A stretch of DNA of 64,000 bases from Erythrobacter sp. (GCA_025698865.1 JAILWQ010000003.1:186001-250000), one strand, 5' to 3'. Positions 1 through 9,572 are shown, counted from the stretch's first letter. Numbers and translations are program-made. The notes: a model not told the origin generated them from the sequence alone.

Positions 1-1181
1 GTCGCGAGGAAGCTGAGGAACAGCGCGAGCCCGACGATCAGCGCGATCTCCACCGGATCAATGCGCGACGGCAGGGTGGAGAGGAATCGCACTTGGGGGT
101 CCCACAGGTTCTGCCCGGTCACGAGACCGATGAAACCGACGATCGGCTCGCGGAAGAACAGGACGATGAAGCCGAGCACCAGCCCGGCAACGGTGCCGAT
201 CGCGCCGACCGTGAAGCCTGTGGTGACGAAGATCTTCATCAGGCTCTTCCGCGTCGCGCCCATGGTCCGCATGATCGCGATGTCGCGGGTCTTGGCGCGG
301 ACCAGCATGACGAGGCTGGACAGGATGTTGAACGCCGCCACCAGCACCATGAAGCTGAGCGCGAAAGCCATCGCCACGCGCTCGACCTGAAGCGCCTCGA
401 ACAGGGTCGAATTGATTGTCTTCCAGTCGCTCACCACCGCGCGCCCGGCAAGCGAGCGGGTGACCGGCGCGAGGATCTCGGACACCCGGTCGGGATCGGT
501 CACCTTCACCTCGATCATGCCGATCGTATCGCCGATGAGCAGCAGGGTCTGCGCGTCGGGGATCGGCATGATGACGAAGGCCTGGTCGTAATCGTAGATG
601 CCGACCTCGAAGATGGCCGCGACGCGGTAGCCGATCTGGCGCGGGACGGTGCCGAACGGCGTCGAGCGCCCCTGCGGATTGATGATCGTGATCGTGTCGC
701 CGACCCGCGCGCCGATATTCTGCGCAAGACGCGAGCCGATCGCGACATTGCCCTCGCCCGGCTGAAGCTCGGAGATGTTGCCCGAGACGACGTTGGGCGA
801 CAGCTCGGAGATGTCGCGCATCGTGTTGCCGCGCACCAGAATTGCCTCGACCCGGCCGTTGAACGTGGTCAGCAGCGGCTGTTCGATCAGCGGAGATGCC
901 TCGGTGACGCCCGGCGTGGCGCGGACCTCCTGCAGCACGTTCTCCCAGTCGTCGAGCCGCCCGCCATAGGCCTGGACGATGGCGTGCCCGTTCAGCCCCA
1001 CGATCTTGTCGAGCAGTTCGGCGCGAAAGCCGTTCATCACGCTCATCACGATCACCAGCATGGCGACCGAGAGCATGACGACGCCGATCGAGATACTGGC
1101 GACGAGCGCGATGAACGCCTCGCCCCTGCCCGGAAGCAGGTAGCGCTTGGCGATGGTCCGTTCGAATGGGGATAGCAGCAA
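1..1181 (-). CDS. Lipoprotein-releasing ABC transporter permease (LolC/LolE family), 3' end outside window
   Basis: Inner-membrane FtsX-like permease that, with a LolD ATPase, releases outer-membrane lipoproteins from the inner membrane toward LolA. The frame reads from a TTG at 1181 (LLSPFERTIAKRYLLPGRGE), typical of the LolC/E N-terminus. TTG is the only usual start codon between the in-frame stop at 1221-1223 and the conserved sequence. A first membrane segment, a periplasmic MacB-like domain and the later membrane segments (SFMVLVAAFNILSSLVML, then ATRKSLMKIFV) are visible for about 393 residues. The last segment runs off the left edge. LolC and LolE cannot be told apart here; many alphaproteobacteria have a single hybrid. 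It diverges from purF. Confidence 0.9.
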   Translation of the reverse strand, partial: MLLSPFERTIAKRYLLPGRGEAFIALVASISIGVVMLSVAMLVIVMSVMNGFRAELLDKIVGLNGHAIVQAYGGRLDDWENVLQEVRATPGVTEASPLIEQPLLTTFNGRVEAILVRGNTMRDISELSPNVVSGNISELQPGEGNVAIGSRLAQNIGARVGDTITIINPQGRSTPFGTVPRQIGYRVAAIFEVGIYDYDQAFVIMPIPDAQTLLLIGDTIGMIEVKVTDPDRVSEILAPVTRSLAGRAVVSDWKTINSTLFEALQVERVAMAFALSFMVLVAAFNILSSLVMLVRAKTRDIAIMRTMGATRKSLMKIFVTTGFTVGAIGTVAGLVLGFIVLFFREPIVGFIGLVTGQNLWDPQVRFLSTLPSRIDPVEIALIVGLALFLSFLA

Positions 1182-1371
1182 GGGTGTCGGGCTTTGTCCG
1201 GCGAGAGTGTGCGGCGGTCTTTAGGAACAGCAACCTTGCCGCGCAATGAAATCGTGCGGCGTGGCCCAAGCGGACGGCGCGAGCCTTGTAATCCGGACGC
1301 AACATCGCCATTGGCACCTCCACGAGCGGACGGCCCCTCTCGAACGCGATGCAAGGCAGGCGGACAGCCCG

Positions 1372-2844
1372 ATGAACCTGACCCATCCCTTCTTCGATTC
1401 CGAAGGCGACAAGCTGCGCGAGGAGTGCGGCGTCTTCGGCGCGATCAACGCTGCCGACGCTTCGGCGGCGACCGCTCTTGGCCTCCACGCCCTCCAGCAT
1501 CGCGGGCAGGAAGCGGCCGGGATCATCAGTTTCGACGGGCAGGAGTTTCTCGTGCGCCGAGGCCTCGGCCACGTGGCGGAGAACTTCTCCAGCCAGGACG
1601 CGATCGCCGAGCTGCCGGGCATGATGGCCGCGGGCCATGTGCGCTATTCGACCACCGGCGGATCGGGCCTGCGCAACATCCAGCCGCTCTACGCAGACCT
1701 TGCGAGCGGCGGCTTCGCGGTGGCGCACAACGGCAATATCTCGAATGCCGGCACCCTGCGCGAGGATCTGGTCCGGCGCGGGGCGATCTTCCAGTCGACC
1801 AGCGATACCGAGGTGATCATCCACCTCGTCGCGACCAGCCGCTATCCCACGATCGTCGACCGGCTGGTCGACGCGCTTCGCCTGCTCGAGGGCGCCTATG
1901 CGCTGATCGTGATGACGCCGCAGGGCATGATAGCCTGCCGCGATCCACTGGGCATCCGCCCGCTGGTGATGGGCAAGATCGGCGATGCGACCGTCTTCGC
2001 CAGCGAGAGCGTCGCCTTCGACGTGGTCGGCGCGGAATTCGTGCGCGAGGTCGAGCCGGGCGAACTGATCCGCGTCGATTTCGACGGCAATGTCGATTCC
2101 CTCCACCCCTTCGGCACGCACAGCCCCCGCCCCTGCATCTTCGAGCATGTCTATTTCAGCCGGCCCGACAGCTTCTTTGCCGGGCGCAGCGTCTACGAGG
2201 CGCGCAAGGCGATCGGCGCGGAACTCGCGCGGGAAAAGCCGGTGGAGGCGGATCTGGTCGTGCCCGTGCCAGACAGCGGCGTGCCGGCGGCGATCGGCTA
2301 TGCGCAGGCCTCGGGCATCCCCTTCGAGCTCGGCATCATCCGCTCGCACTATGTCGGGCGGACCTTCATCCAGCCCAGCGACGGCGCGCGCCATGCCGGC
2401 GTGAAGCGCAAGCACAATGCCAATCGCGAACTGGTGCGCGGCAAGCGGATCGTGCTGATCGACGATTCGATCGTGCGCGGCACCACCAGCCTCTCGATCG
2501 TCGAGATGATGCGCGATGCGGGCGCGACCGAAGTGCATTTCCGGGTCGCCAGCCCGCCCACCGCGCATAGCTGCTTCTATGGCGTCGACACGCCCGAACG
2601 CTCCAAGCTGCTGGCCGCGCGCATGGAACTGGAACCGATGCGCGAATTCATCAAGGCGGACAGCCTCGCCTTCATCTCGATCGACGGGCTCTATCGCGCG
2701 GTCGGGCAAGAGAAGCGCGTGGCGACGCGCCCGCAATTCTGCGACGCATGCTTTACCGGCGAATATCCCACGCCGCTGACCGATCTCACTCGCCGCGAGA
2801 CGCAGAACGCGCAGCTTGCCTTCCCCGAAACGGAGCGCGGATGA
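1372..2844 (+). CDS. purF: Amidophosphoribosyltransferase
   Basis: Catalyses the first committed step of purine synthesis: PRPP plus glutamine to phosphoribosylamine. 490 residues. I start at the ATG before NLTHPFFDSEGDK, because the upstream extension of 42 codons is not PurF-like. A short propeptide precedes the nucleophile Cys19 (EECGVFG), as in the processed Bacillus-type enzymes. A class II glutamine amidotransferase domain is followed by a phosphoribosyltransferase domain with the PRPP loop IVLIDDSIVRGTTS. The C-terminal FCDACFTGEYP supplies a CxxC pair that in the Bacillus type helps bind a [4Fe-4S] cluster, so an Fe-S form is likely. The stop overlaps the start of the next gene (ATGA), so the two are probably translationally coupled. 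Confidence 0.96.
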   Translation: MNLTHPFFDSEGDKLREECGVFGAINAADASAATALGLHALQHRGQEAAGIISFDGQEFLVRRGLGHVAENFSSQDAIAELPGMMAAGHVRYSTTGGSGLRNIQPLYADLASGGFAVAHNGNISNAGTLREDLVRRGAIFQSTSDTEVIIHLVATSRYPTIVDRLVDALRLLEGAYALIVMTPQGMIACRDPLGIRPLVMGKIGDATVFASESVAFDVVGAEFVREVEPGELIRVDFDGNVDSLHPFGTHSPRPCIFEHVYFSRPDSFFAGRSVYEARKAIGAELAREKPVEADLVVPVPDSGVPAAIGYAQASGIPFELGIIRSHYVGRTFIQPSDGARHAGVKRKHNANRELVRGKRIVLIDDSIVRGTTSLSIVEMMRDAGATEVHFRVASPPTAHSCFYGVDTPERSKLLAARMELEPMREFIKADSLAFISIDGLYRAVGQEKRVATRPQFCDACFTGEYPTPLTDLTRRETQNAQLAFPETERG

Positions 2845-3572
2845 TGGCCGAGGCGAACAAGCCGCTCGCCGGCAAGACGGCGCTGGTCACCGGGGCCAGC
2901 AAGGGAATCGGCGCGGCGACGGCCAAGGCGCTGGCCGCAGCGGGCGCGCATGTCATCCTGACCGCGCGCGACGTGTCCTCTCTCGAGACGGTCGAGGATG
3001 CGATCCACGACGCGGGCGGCAATTCCACCATCGCGCCGGTCGACCTGATGGAGACCGACGGCATCGCCCGACTGGCAACGGCGGTGGCGAGCCGGTGGGA
3101 CGCGCTCGACATTCTCGTGATCGCGGCGGCCTATCTCCCGACGCTGACGCCGGTTTCGCAGATCGACGGCAAGCAGTTTGCGCAGGCGATCACGGTCAAT
3201 GTTCTGGCGACGCAGGGGCTGCTCGCAGCCTTCGATCCGCTGCTCAAGCGTTCGCCGGACGGCGCGCGGGTGATCGGGCTCACCAGCAGCGTGGGCGAGA
3301 CCCCGCGTGCCTACTGGTCGGCCTATGCCTCGACCAAGGCGGCGTTCGACAATCTGCTCGAAAGCTACGGGCAGGAGGTCGAAAAGGTGTCGAAGACGCG
3401 GGTCGCGATCGTCGATCCCGGCGCGACGCGCACCGCGATGCGGGCCAAGGCCTATCCCGGTGAGGACCCGAGCACGGTCAAGCCGCCAGAGACCGTGGCA
3501 GAGCGCATCGTCGCGCTGGCGACGCAGGGCTTTTCCACCGGCCACCGCGAGCGGGTGGAAGCGGACGGTTAA
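2841..3572 (+). CDS. Short-chain dehydrogenase/reductase
   Basis: NAD(P)-dependent oxidoreductase of the classical SDR family, 243 residues. The glycine-rich cofactor motif TGASKGIG lies near residue 15. Acidic and basic residues after the second beta strand (LTARD) suggest NADP preference. The catalytic region has SS(x)n-YASTK. The start is the ATG overlapping the purF stop; a second ATG follows directly. Position next to purF is common in sphingomonads, but no purine role is implied by the sequence. The substrate is unknown. Confidence 0.88.
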   Translation: MMAEANKPLAGKTALVTGASKGIGAATAKALAAAGAHVILTARDVSSLETVEDAIHDAGGNSTIAPVDLMETDGIARLATAVASRWDALDILVIAAAYLPTLTPVSQIDGKQFAQAITVNVLATQGLLAAFDPLLKRSPDGARVIGLTSSVGETPRAYWSAYASTKAAFDNLLESYGQEVEKVSKTRVAIVDPGATRTAMRAKAYPGEDPSTVKPPETVAERIVALATQGFSTGHRERVEADG

Positions 3573-3679
3573 CCAGATCGGGTAGCGGTTCGGTAACCCC
3601 GATCCGGCATGATCCTGCGGTCCGGCCTGTGCGGGGTTGTCCCGTCCGGTCGAGAAGCGCCAGCCAGGGACCCACCGCC

Positions 3680-4030
3680 ATGACCTTCGTCACGCAGGAT
3701 CGCTACAGCATCGCCGCGCAGGAAGACCGCAGCGCGCCGCGCACCAAGCTCGCCATACCGGGCCAGCTGCGCGCTTCGGGCGGGCGCGCCTTCCAGACCA
3801 CGGTCCACGACCTCTCGATCAGCGGTTATTCGGCCGCCGCGATCAACCGGATGCACGAAGGCCAGATCTGCTGGCTCACCCTGCCCGGCCTCGAATCGCT
3901 TCAGGGGCAGGTCGTATGGTGGGAGAACTGCCTAGTCGGCTGCGCCTTTACCGAGCTGCTGAGCCCGATCGTGCACGAGAACATCCTCGCCCGCTATTCG
4001 CGCGAGAATGTTTACCGCACGATCCGCTGA
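3680..4030 (+). CDS. PilZ-domain protein
   Basis: Small cytoplasmic protein of 116 residues built from a single PilZ domain, the family that binds cyclic-di-GMP in many relatives. An N-terminal basic stretch (RSAPRTKL) is followed by the DLSISGYS motif, matching the usual (D/N)xSxxG part of the c-di-GMP site. The normal first half, RxxxR, is only partly matched (DRSAPRTKL), so binding is likely but not certain. The upstream extension of 17 codons looks non-coding, so I start at the ATG before TFVTQDRYS. It stands alone between the SDR and the convergent serine hydrolase. Confidence 0.8.
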   Translation: MTFVTQDRYSIAAQEDRSAPRTKLAIPGQLRASGGRAFQTTVHDLSISGYSAAAINRMHEGQICWLTLPGLESLQGQVVWWENCLVGCAFTELLSPIVHENILARYSRENVYRTIR

Positions 4031-4034
4031 CGGA

Positions 4035-5222
4035 TCAGCTTTCCGCCGCCAGCAGCGCGGCGGCTTCCAGCATCCGGTTGCGATAATCGCGGCTCGTCGC
4101 GGTCGGCCAGTTGCCGACGAGCGCGATCACCATGCGCTGCTGCGGCAGGATCGTGATCGACTGGCCGAAAATGCCCTGCGCGCCGAAATTGCCGCCGGGA
4201 TAGGTCCACCACTGGTAACCGTAGCCGAAGCCCGGCGCGCCGACCTCGTAGCGCGGCGCAGTTGCCTCGGCGAACCAGCCCGGGCTCACCATGCCCTTGC
4301 CGCCTTCGAGCACGAACTGGCCGAAGCGCGCATAGTCCGACAGGCGGATCGACAGGCAGCACCCGCCGATGTTCCCGCCGCGCGGATCGGTCATCCAGAA
4401 CAGATCCCCGGCAAAGCCCGCCGGGTCGACGATCTTTTCCTTGGCATAGGCGGCGAGCGGCATTCCCGCCGCCTCCTCCACCAGCAGGCCGAGAAGATTG
4501 GTCTCGCCAGTCTTATAGACCCATTTGGTGCCGGCTGGCGCCTCGCGGGGGAGCGAGCGCATCTGCGCGACGATCGCTTGCTTGCCGTAGCGCTCCTGAA
4601 ACTCGGTCATCCGGGCGACGTCGCTCGCGGGGTCGGTGTAATCCTCGTTCCAGGCGACGCCCGAGCTCATCGTGGCAAGCTGGCGGATGGTCACGTCGTC
4701 ATAGGCCGAACCGCGCAGGCCGGGGATGTAGCGTGTCACCTTCTCGTCGAGGCTGGTGATGAAACCGTCCTTGAGAGCCGCGCCGAGCAAGGTCGACGTG
4801 AAGCTCTTGGCGACCGAGAAGCTGGTCCAGCGGCCCTCCGGCCCGAAGCCGAGCCCGTAATTTTCGTAGCGGATCCGCCCGTCCTGCAACACCATCAGCC
4901 CCGCCGCGCCGGTTTCGGCGACCAGCGTGTCGAGCCGCGCCTTGAGAGGAGTGGAGAAGGCCGTGCCGCGCGGCAGCGTTCGCGGGGTCGGCGCGGCCTC
5001 GACATCGAGCCCCGCGAACCAGTCCTCCATGTCGCGGAAGCGCGCCGAGCGCTGGGCCTCGTCCCAGAACAGGACCTGCAATTCCTCGGGCGAGCGCAGG
5101 GTCGCGGGCTGCGTCGCCGTCACGCCCTCGCGCTCCAGCGTCATCGGCGCGTTTCCGGCGCCGGTGCTCATGCAGCCGGTAAGGGCCAGCGCCCCGAAAA
5201 CAGCCAGAACCTTGCGCATCAT
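4035..5222 (-). CDS. Serine hydrolase lipoprotein (beta-lactamase / 6-aminohexanoate-dimer hydrolase fold)
   Basis: Predicted lipoprotein of 395 residues. The N-terminus is a signal peptide ending in a lipobox (LALTGC, lipidated Cys17). The nucleophile motif SVAK is at residues 136-139. A second-motif tyrosine lies in WVYKTGETN, and a GIFGQ segment near the end resembles NylB-type hydrolases. It is probably an envelope esterase or amidase rather than a true beta-lactamase; the substrate is unknown. The start ATG overlaps the stop of the photolyase/CFA gene (ATGA), so the two form one transcription unit. A single ORF runs much further upstream in this frame, but that part is antisense-like to the CFA domain. 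Confidence 0.87.
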   Translation of the reverse strand: MMRKVLAVFGALALTGCMSTGAGNAPMTLEREGVTATQPATLRSPEELQVLFWDEAQRSARFRDMEDWFAGLDVEAAPTPRTLPRGTAFSTPLKARLDTLVAETGAAGLMVLQDGRIRYENYGLGFGPEGRWTSFSVAKSFTSTLLGAALKDGFITSLDEKVTRYIPGLRGSAYDDVTIRQLATMSSGVAWNEDYTDPASDVARMTEFQERYGKQAIVAQMRSLPREAPAGTKWVYKTGETNLLGLLVEEAAGMPLAAYAKEKIVDPAGFAGDLFWMTDPRGGNIGGCCLSIRLSDYARFGQFVLEGGKGMVSPGWFAEATAPRYEVGAPGFGYGYQWWTYPGGNFGAQGIFGQSITILPQQRMVIALVGNWPTATSRDYRNRMLEAAALLAAES

Positions 5223-7873
5223 CCCTCTCCCCCGTTGATCAGCGTGACCTGGTGGACGTCGATCCCGCCACCGCGAAAACCGCCTTCGCAATACATCAGG
5301 TAATAGCGCCACAGATCGACGAAAGTCTCGTCGAAACCGGCGGGCAACCGCCCTTCCCGCACCGTCGCATCGAAATTCTCGCGCCACAGTTTCAGCGTTT
5401 CGGCGTAGTCGAGGCCGAAGTCGGTCTGGTCGCACCATGCGAGGCCGCGGGCCTCGGCGAGCGCCCGAAATTCGCTGGTGCGGATCAGCAGTCCGCCGGG
5501 GAAGACATAGGCCTGGATGAAGTCCGCGCTGGCAGCATAGGCGTCGAACAGATCGTCGCGCATCGAGATGTACTGGATTGCGGCGCGCCCGCCCGGCTTC
5601 AGATTGCGGGCGATGCAGTCCATGAAATCGGGCCAGAATTCGCGGCCCAGCGCCTCGACCATCTCGACGCTGACGATGGCATCGAACCGGCCCGCGACGC
5701 GGCGATAGTCCTGCTTGCGGTAGTCCGGTCCGGCATTGTGTGCGCGGGCATGGGCGAGCTGTTCCTCCGAGAGGCTGATCGCCGTGACGTTCGCTCCCGA
5801 GCGGGCGATATCGGCGGCGAGCCCGCCCCAGCCGCAGCCGATCTCGAGCACGCCCGCCGCCTCGCCAATCCGCTGTTCTAGCGCGGTCCATTTGCGACGC
5901 TGGGCCTGTTCCAGACCGTCATCCGCCACACCGAGCGCGGAGGAATAACTCATCGTCGGATCGAGCCAGGCCTCGTAGAAATCGTTGCCGAGGTCGTAAT
6001 GCGCCTCGATATTCTTGCGCGCGCCGGCATGGGTGTTGCGATTGACCAGATGAGCGAGCTTCAGCGCATGGCGGAAGGGCCCCTTGGCGCGCGCGGTGTC
6101 GCCCAGACGCTCGGCATGTTGCATGAACAGCGCGAAGAGCGGCACGGGATCGGGGCTCCACCACTCGCCGCTGGCCCAGGCCTGATACCAGCCGACCGAG
6201 CCATTGCTGGCGAGCCGGACCAGCGCGTTCCAGCTTCTAAGCTCCACCGTGCATTCGAAGCCCGGCGCGCGACCGCCCAGCGTGCGGTGCGTCCCGTCCG
6301 GGAGCACGGCATGAAGCGCGCCCGTCACCAGCGCCGAGTCGATCCGGTCGATGATCTTGCCGAAGCCGGGCGCGACCAGCTTGGCGAGCAGTCCCGGCTT
6401 GCGGGCAAAGCGTCGCCCGCCGCCCAGCAGCCTGTCGCCCCTGCCTGTCGTCACCGCATTCATCAGCCGCGCCCTATGCCCGAGCGCGCCCGATAGCGCC
6501 CGCTCGCGCGCTTCCCTGTGGCCGATGATCTTGGCCGGGTAGTCGCCCCGCATCTCGTCCGGCGGATCGTGGATGCAGTCGTCGCTGCAATCGGCAATTT
6601 CGGGGACATATTCGCGGATATAGCCGGCGGCGTCGAATTTCTCGGACTGGGTCAGCGGAGCCATGATCCGGCTGAACATGTTGCTGTCCACCCCCGTGCC
6701 GCTGATCCATTGCCAGTTGACCGCGTTGTTGCCGTAATCGGCGTCGACGAGGCAGTCCCAGTACCATTGCTCTCCGTGGCGCCAGTCGATCAGCAGATGC
6801 TTTACGAGAAAGCTGGCGCAGATCATGCGGACGCGGTTGTGAATCCAGCCGGTCTGCCACAGCTGGCGCATCCCCGCATCGACGATCGGATAGCCGGTCA
6901 GGCCCTTCTGCCAGCATTCGAGATCCTCAGCGATCAGATGCCCGGCATTCGGATTTCGCCAGAGCGTGCGCTCGTCGTAATCGCGATAGCTGTCGCGTCC
7001 GTAATCGGGAAACTGGCAGATCACGTTTTGGGCGTAGTCGCGCCAGATGACCTCCTTGAGAAAGGTCTGCCAGCCATCGCTGCGCTTGTCCTTGAGGCGG
7101 TGGTAGATCTGAACCGGGGTGATTTCGCCCCAGTGCAGATGCGGGGAGAGCCGGCTGGTTGTATCCTGCGAGGGAAGATTGCGCCCCTCCTCGTAATCGC
7201 CGACCTCGTCCGCCCACCATTCGAGCCGGTCATGCGCCGCCGCCTCGCCGACCTCCCAGAAATCGCGGATGCCGCCCGCCCAGTCCGGACGGGTCGGCAG
7301 CAGCTTCCAGTCCGCCAGATCGTCGCTTTCCGGCCAGCTGCCGGGCGAATGGAGCGTCTCGGGTTCGGGCAGTTCGTCGCGCGGGGGCAGCAATTCTAGC
7401 ATGGCGCGCGAGAACGGGGTGTAGATCTTGTAGGGGTCGCCAGACCCGGTGGTCGCGGTGCCCGGGGGCATCAGGTAATTGCCGTCGTGCAGTTCGAGCG
7501 TGCAGGCATCGCCGCCCATATCGGACAGCGCATCCTTGAGCTCGTCCTCGGCCTCCTTCCACCACGGTTCGTAATGGCGGTTGGCATGGATTGCGGTCGC
7601 GCCGGTCTGATGGGCGATCGCGACGAGGATCTGCGGCGCATCGCCCTTGCGCAGCAAGATCTGCGAACGCCTGCCGCCGAAACTCCGGCCCAGCGATTCC
7701 AGCGAGTGGTGGAGCCACACCCGGCTCGCCCCGCCATGGGCGTGGTCGCCCGCCCGTTCGTCGTCGAGCACGAAAACCGGGATGACCGGCCCCGATTGCG
7801 CGGCGTGGTAGAGGGCGGGCTGGTCGGCCAGGCGCAGGTCGCGCCGCAGCCAGACGATCTGGGGTGAACTCAT
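5219..7873 (-). CDS. Fused deoxyribodipyrimidine photolyase - cyclopropane-fatty-acyl-phospholipid synthase ORF
   Basis: One uninterrupted 884-residue ORF with two complete enzymes. Residues 1-465 are a class I cryptochrome/photolyase: antenna domain at the N-terminus (IVWLRRDLRL), then the FAD domain with HNRVRM (345-350) and DADYGNNAVNWQWISGTGVD (378-397). It repairs UV pyrimidine dimers with light. Residues about 471-884 are a CFA synthase that methylates unsaturated phospholipid acyl chains using SAM: HYDLGNDFY (625-633), EIGCGWGGL (677-685) and YVFPGGLL near the end. No stop separates the halves. Met471 has an AGGG eight bases upstream, so a separate CFA protein could also start inside the ORF. 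The ATG at 7873 is divergent from the PAP2 gene, and the stop overlaps the next lipoprotein gene. Confidence 0.9.
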   Translation of the reverse strand: MSSPQIVWLRRDLRLADQPALYHAAQSGPVIPVFVLDDERAGDHAHGGASRVWLHHSLESLGRSFGGRRSQILLRKGDAPQILVAIAHQTGATAIHANRHYEPWWKEAEDELKDALSDMGGDACTLELHDGNYLMPPGTATTGSGDPYKIYTPFSRAMLELLPPRDELPEPETLHSPGSWPESDDLADWKLLPTRPDWAGGIRDFWEVGEAAAHDRLEWWADEVGDYEEGRNLPSQDTTSRLSPHLHWGEITPVQIYHRLKDKRSDGWQTFLKEVIWRDYAQNVICQFPDYGRDSYRDYDERTLWRNPNAGHLIAEDLECWQKGLTGYPIVDAGMRQLWQTGWIHNRVRMICASFLVKHLLIDWRHGEQWYWDCLVDADYGNNAVNWQWISGTGVDSNMFSRIMAPLTQSEKFDAAGYIREYVPEIADCSDDCIHDPPDEMRGDYPAKIIGHREARERALSGALGHRARLMNAVTTGRGDRLLGGGRRFARKPGLLAKLVAPGFGKIIDRIDSALVTGALHAVLPDGTHRTLGGRAPGFECTVELRSWNALVRLASNGSVGWYQAWASGEWWSPDPVPLFALFMQHAERLGDTARAKGPFRHALKLAHLVNRNTHAGARKNIEAHYDLGNDFYEAWLDPTMSYSSALGVADDGLEQAQRRKWTALEQRIGEAAGVLEIGCGWGGLAADIARSGANVTAISLSEEQLAHARAHNAGPDYRKQDYRRVAGRFDAIVSVEMVEALGREFWPDFMDCIARNLKPGGRAAIQYISMRDDLFDAYAASADFIQAYVFPGGLLIRTSEFRALAEARGLAWCDQTDFGLDYAETLKLWRENFDATVREGRLPAGFDETFVDLWRYYLMYCEGGFRGGGIDVHQVTLINGGEG

Positions 7874-7914
7874 GGTCGAGGAACCCGGCAGCGGGCGCGC
7901 CGGTTCCTGCTCTC

Positions 7915-8631
7915 ATGGAAAGCGACCATCCCGTCCGGGCAGAGAGCATAACCTTGCCGGAACGCGGCTTTGCGGTGGACCGGCGAAAGGCGCTTGTTAC
8001 CGCCATGTTCCTGTGGGCCGCATTCGGCGCGATGGTCTTCGCGGTCACGCAAGGACTGACCGCGAGTTTCGACGCGCGCCTGTTGCGGCTGTTCCGTTCG
8101 GGACCCGATCTCGGCCTCGGCGGCCCGCGCGCGGTGCTGGAGACGGTGCGTGACGTGACCGCGCTGGGCGGCGTGTTCCTGCGCAATCTCTTCGCGCTTG
8201 GCGCCGTGGTCGCTCTGCTTTTCCTCAGGCTGCGGCGGGAGGCGCTGATCCTCGGCGCGACCGTGGCGAGCGGCTGGATCGCCAACAGCGCATTGAAGCT
8301 GCTCGTCGGGCGCGAGCGGCCGATGATCGTCCCGCACCTGACCGAGGCGGGTGGTGAGAGCTTCCCCTCCGGCCACAGCTTCGGCGCGGCGGTGGTCTAT
8401 ATCGGCATCGCGATTGCCTTCGCCGCAATGAGCCGGCGGCAATCGGTGCGCTACACCATCATCGGCGCGGCGCTTGTCCTGTCGGCCATGGTGGCCACGA
8501 GCCGGGTCGCGCTCGGCGTGCATTTCCCGAGCGACGTCGTTGCCGGGTGGCTGGGCGGCGCGGGCTGGGCCTTTCTGGCCGCCGCGCTGTTCTATCGTCC
8601 GGCGGAAAGCCTCGCGCCGTCGGATCGCTGA
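7915..8631 (+). CDS. PAP2-family membrane phosphatase
   Basis: Integral membrane phosphatase of 238 residues, probably acting on lipid phosphates (phosphatidic acid or undecaprenyl pyrophosphate type) at the periplasmic face. All three PAP2 signature motifs are visible: KLLVGRERP, FPSGHSFG and SRVALGVHFPSD, with several hydrophobic segments between. I use the ATG before ESDHPVR. The upstream ATG at 7864 would overlap the photolyase start codon on the other strand. The gene ends three bases before the convergent hydrolase gene. The exact lipid substrate cannot be read from the sequence. Confidence 0.88.
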   Translation: MESDHPVRAESITLPERGFAVDRRKALVTAMFLWAAFGAMVFAVTQGLTASFDARLLRLFRSGPDLGLGGPRAVLETVRDVTALGGVFLRNLFALGAVVALLFLRLRREALILGATVASGWIANSALKLLVGRERPMIVPHLTEAGGESFPSGHSFGAAVVYIGIAIAFAAMSRRQSVRYTIIGAALVLSAMVATSRVALGVHFPSDVVAGWLGGAGWAFLAAALFYRPAESLAPSDR

Positions 8632-8634
8632 CGA

Positions 8635-9543
8635 TCACGGATTGCAGGTGCCCGGCGGCAGGATCGCGGCGAAGCGGTCGCGCGCGTGCGGATCGTAGAA
8701 CCGGGCATCGCGCAGTCTGAGGACGCCGTCGTCCCCCGGCTCGACGAACGGCGCCTGCGACCAGAACAGGAAGGCATCGACCTGTGGATCGGCCGCTCGG
8801 ACCGCCGCAAGATCGCAGCGATCGAGCGGAATGCCGGGCAGCACCTCGCCGTCGAGCGCGTAGAGACCGTTGCCGCCGGTGATCATCTCGCGCTGCCACG
8901 ACCAGAGCGGCGGCGGGCTGGCTATCACGAGCGCGTTGCCGGTGGGCCCTGCCGCCGCCCTGCCCTCCGCAGCAGCTGTGATAGCTCCATTGAGGCCGAT
9001 ATAACCGAATACCACCGCAAGCGCGACCCGCGCCGGCCGCCGCCATTCCCCGCCCCGCTTCTCGCGTCGCAGCGAGAACCAGGTCGCGAGGCCCATCAGG
9101 ATCCACAGCCAGACATCAATGATGAACAGCACGTCGCCATGATACCAGCGGCTCGAAAACGGTTCGAGCAGGCGGATGCCGTAGACGTTCATCCAGTCGA
9201 GCGCCGGATGTGTCAGGCAGGCGAGCAGCGCCAGAGCGTAGAGCCAGCCGAAACGGACCGGCAGCCGCCCCTCGGGCCGCTTGCCGCGCTTCGCCTGCCA
9301 GCGGTCGAACCACCACAGCCCTCCGGCGAGGAGCAGCGGCAGCAGGAACCAGGCAGGCGGGCCGTGGGTGATCCCGCGCCGGAAGGCGAGATGTTCGACC
9401 CCGTCGAGCCACAGGAAACAGGCCGCGTCTACGTCGGGCAGGTTTGCCCCAATGACGAGCGCGGGCATGGCGAGCCCGGTCTTCCGTTTCAGCCCCGCCT
9501 GCCCGATCAGCGCGCCGACAAGGCCATGCGTCAGATTGTCCAT
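8635..9543 (-). CDS. Membrane-bound metal-dependent hydrolase (YdjM/DUF457 family)
   Basis: 302-residue membrane protein opening with MDNLTHGLVGALIGQAG, the hallmark of this family. The conserved acidic and histidine motifs follow: NLPDVDA, FRRGITHGP, LTHPALDWMNVYG and an SSRWYHGD segment. At least five hydrophobic stretches precede a C-terminal extracytoplasmic tail of about 110 residues (from about 190). The family is annotated as inner-membrane metal-dependent hydrolase, but the physiological substrate is not established. It is convergent with the PAP2 gene. Confidence 0.85.
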   Translation of the reverse strand: MDNLTHGLVGALIGQAGLKRKTGLAMPALVIGANLPDVDAACFLWLDGVEHLAFRRGITHGPPAWFLLPLLLAGGLWWFDRWQAKRGKRPEGRLPVRFGWLYALALLACLTHPALDWMNVYGIRLLEPFSSRWYHGDVLFIIDVWLWILMGLATWFSLRREKRGGEWRRPARVALAVVFGYIGLNGAITAAAEGRAAAGPTGNALVIASPPPLWSWQREMITGGNGLYALDGEVLPGIPLDRCDLAAVRAADPQVDAFLFWSQAPFVEPGDDGVLRLRDARFYDPHARDRFAAILPPGTCNP

Positions 9544-9572
9544 GGGGTTTTTTCAGTCCTATCGCTTGGCTA

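Noticed and set aside
58..2736. Minus-strand 892-codon ORF over purF
   Set aside because: Antisense to the clear purF; low-complexity His/Arg/Asp composition typical of GC-rich shadow frames.
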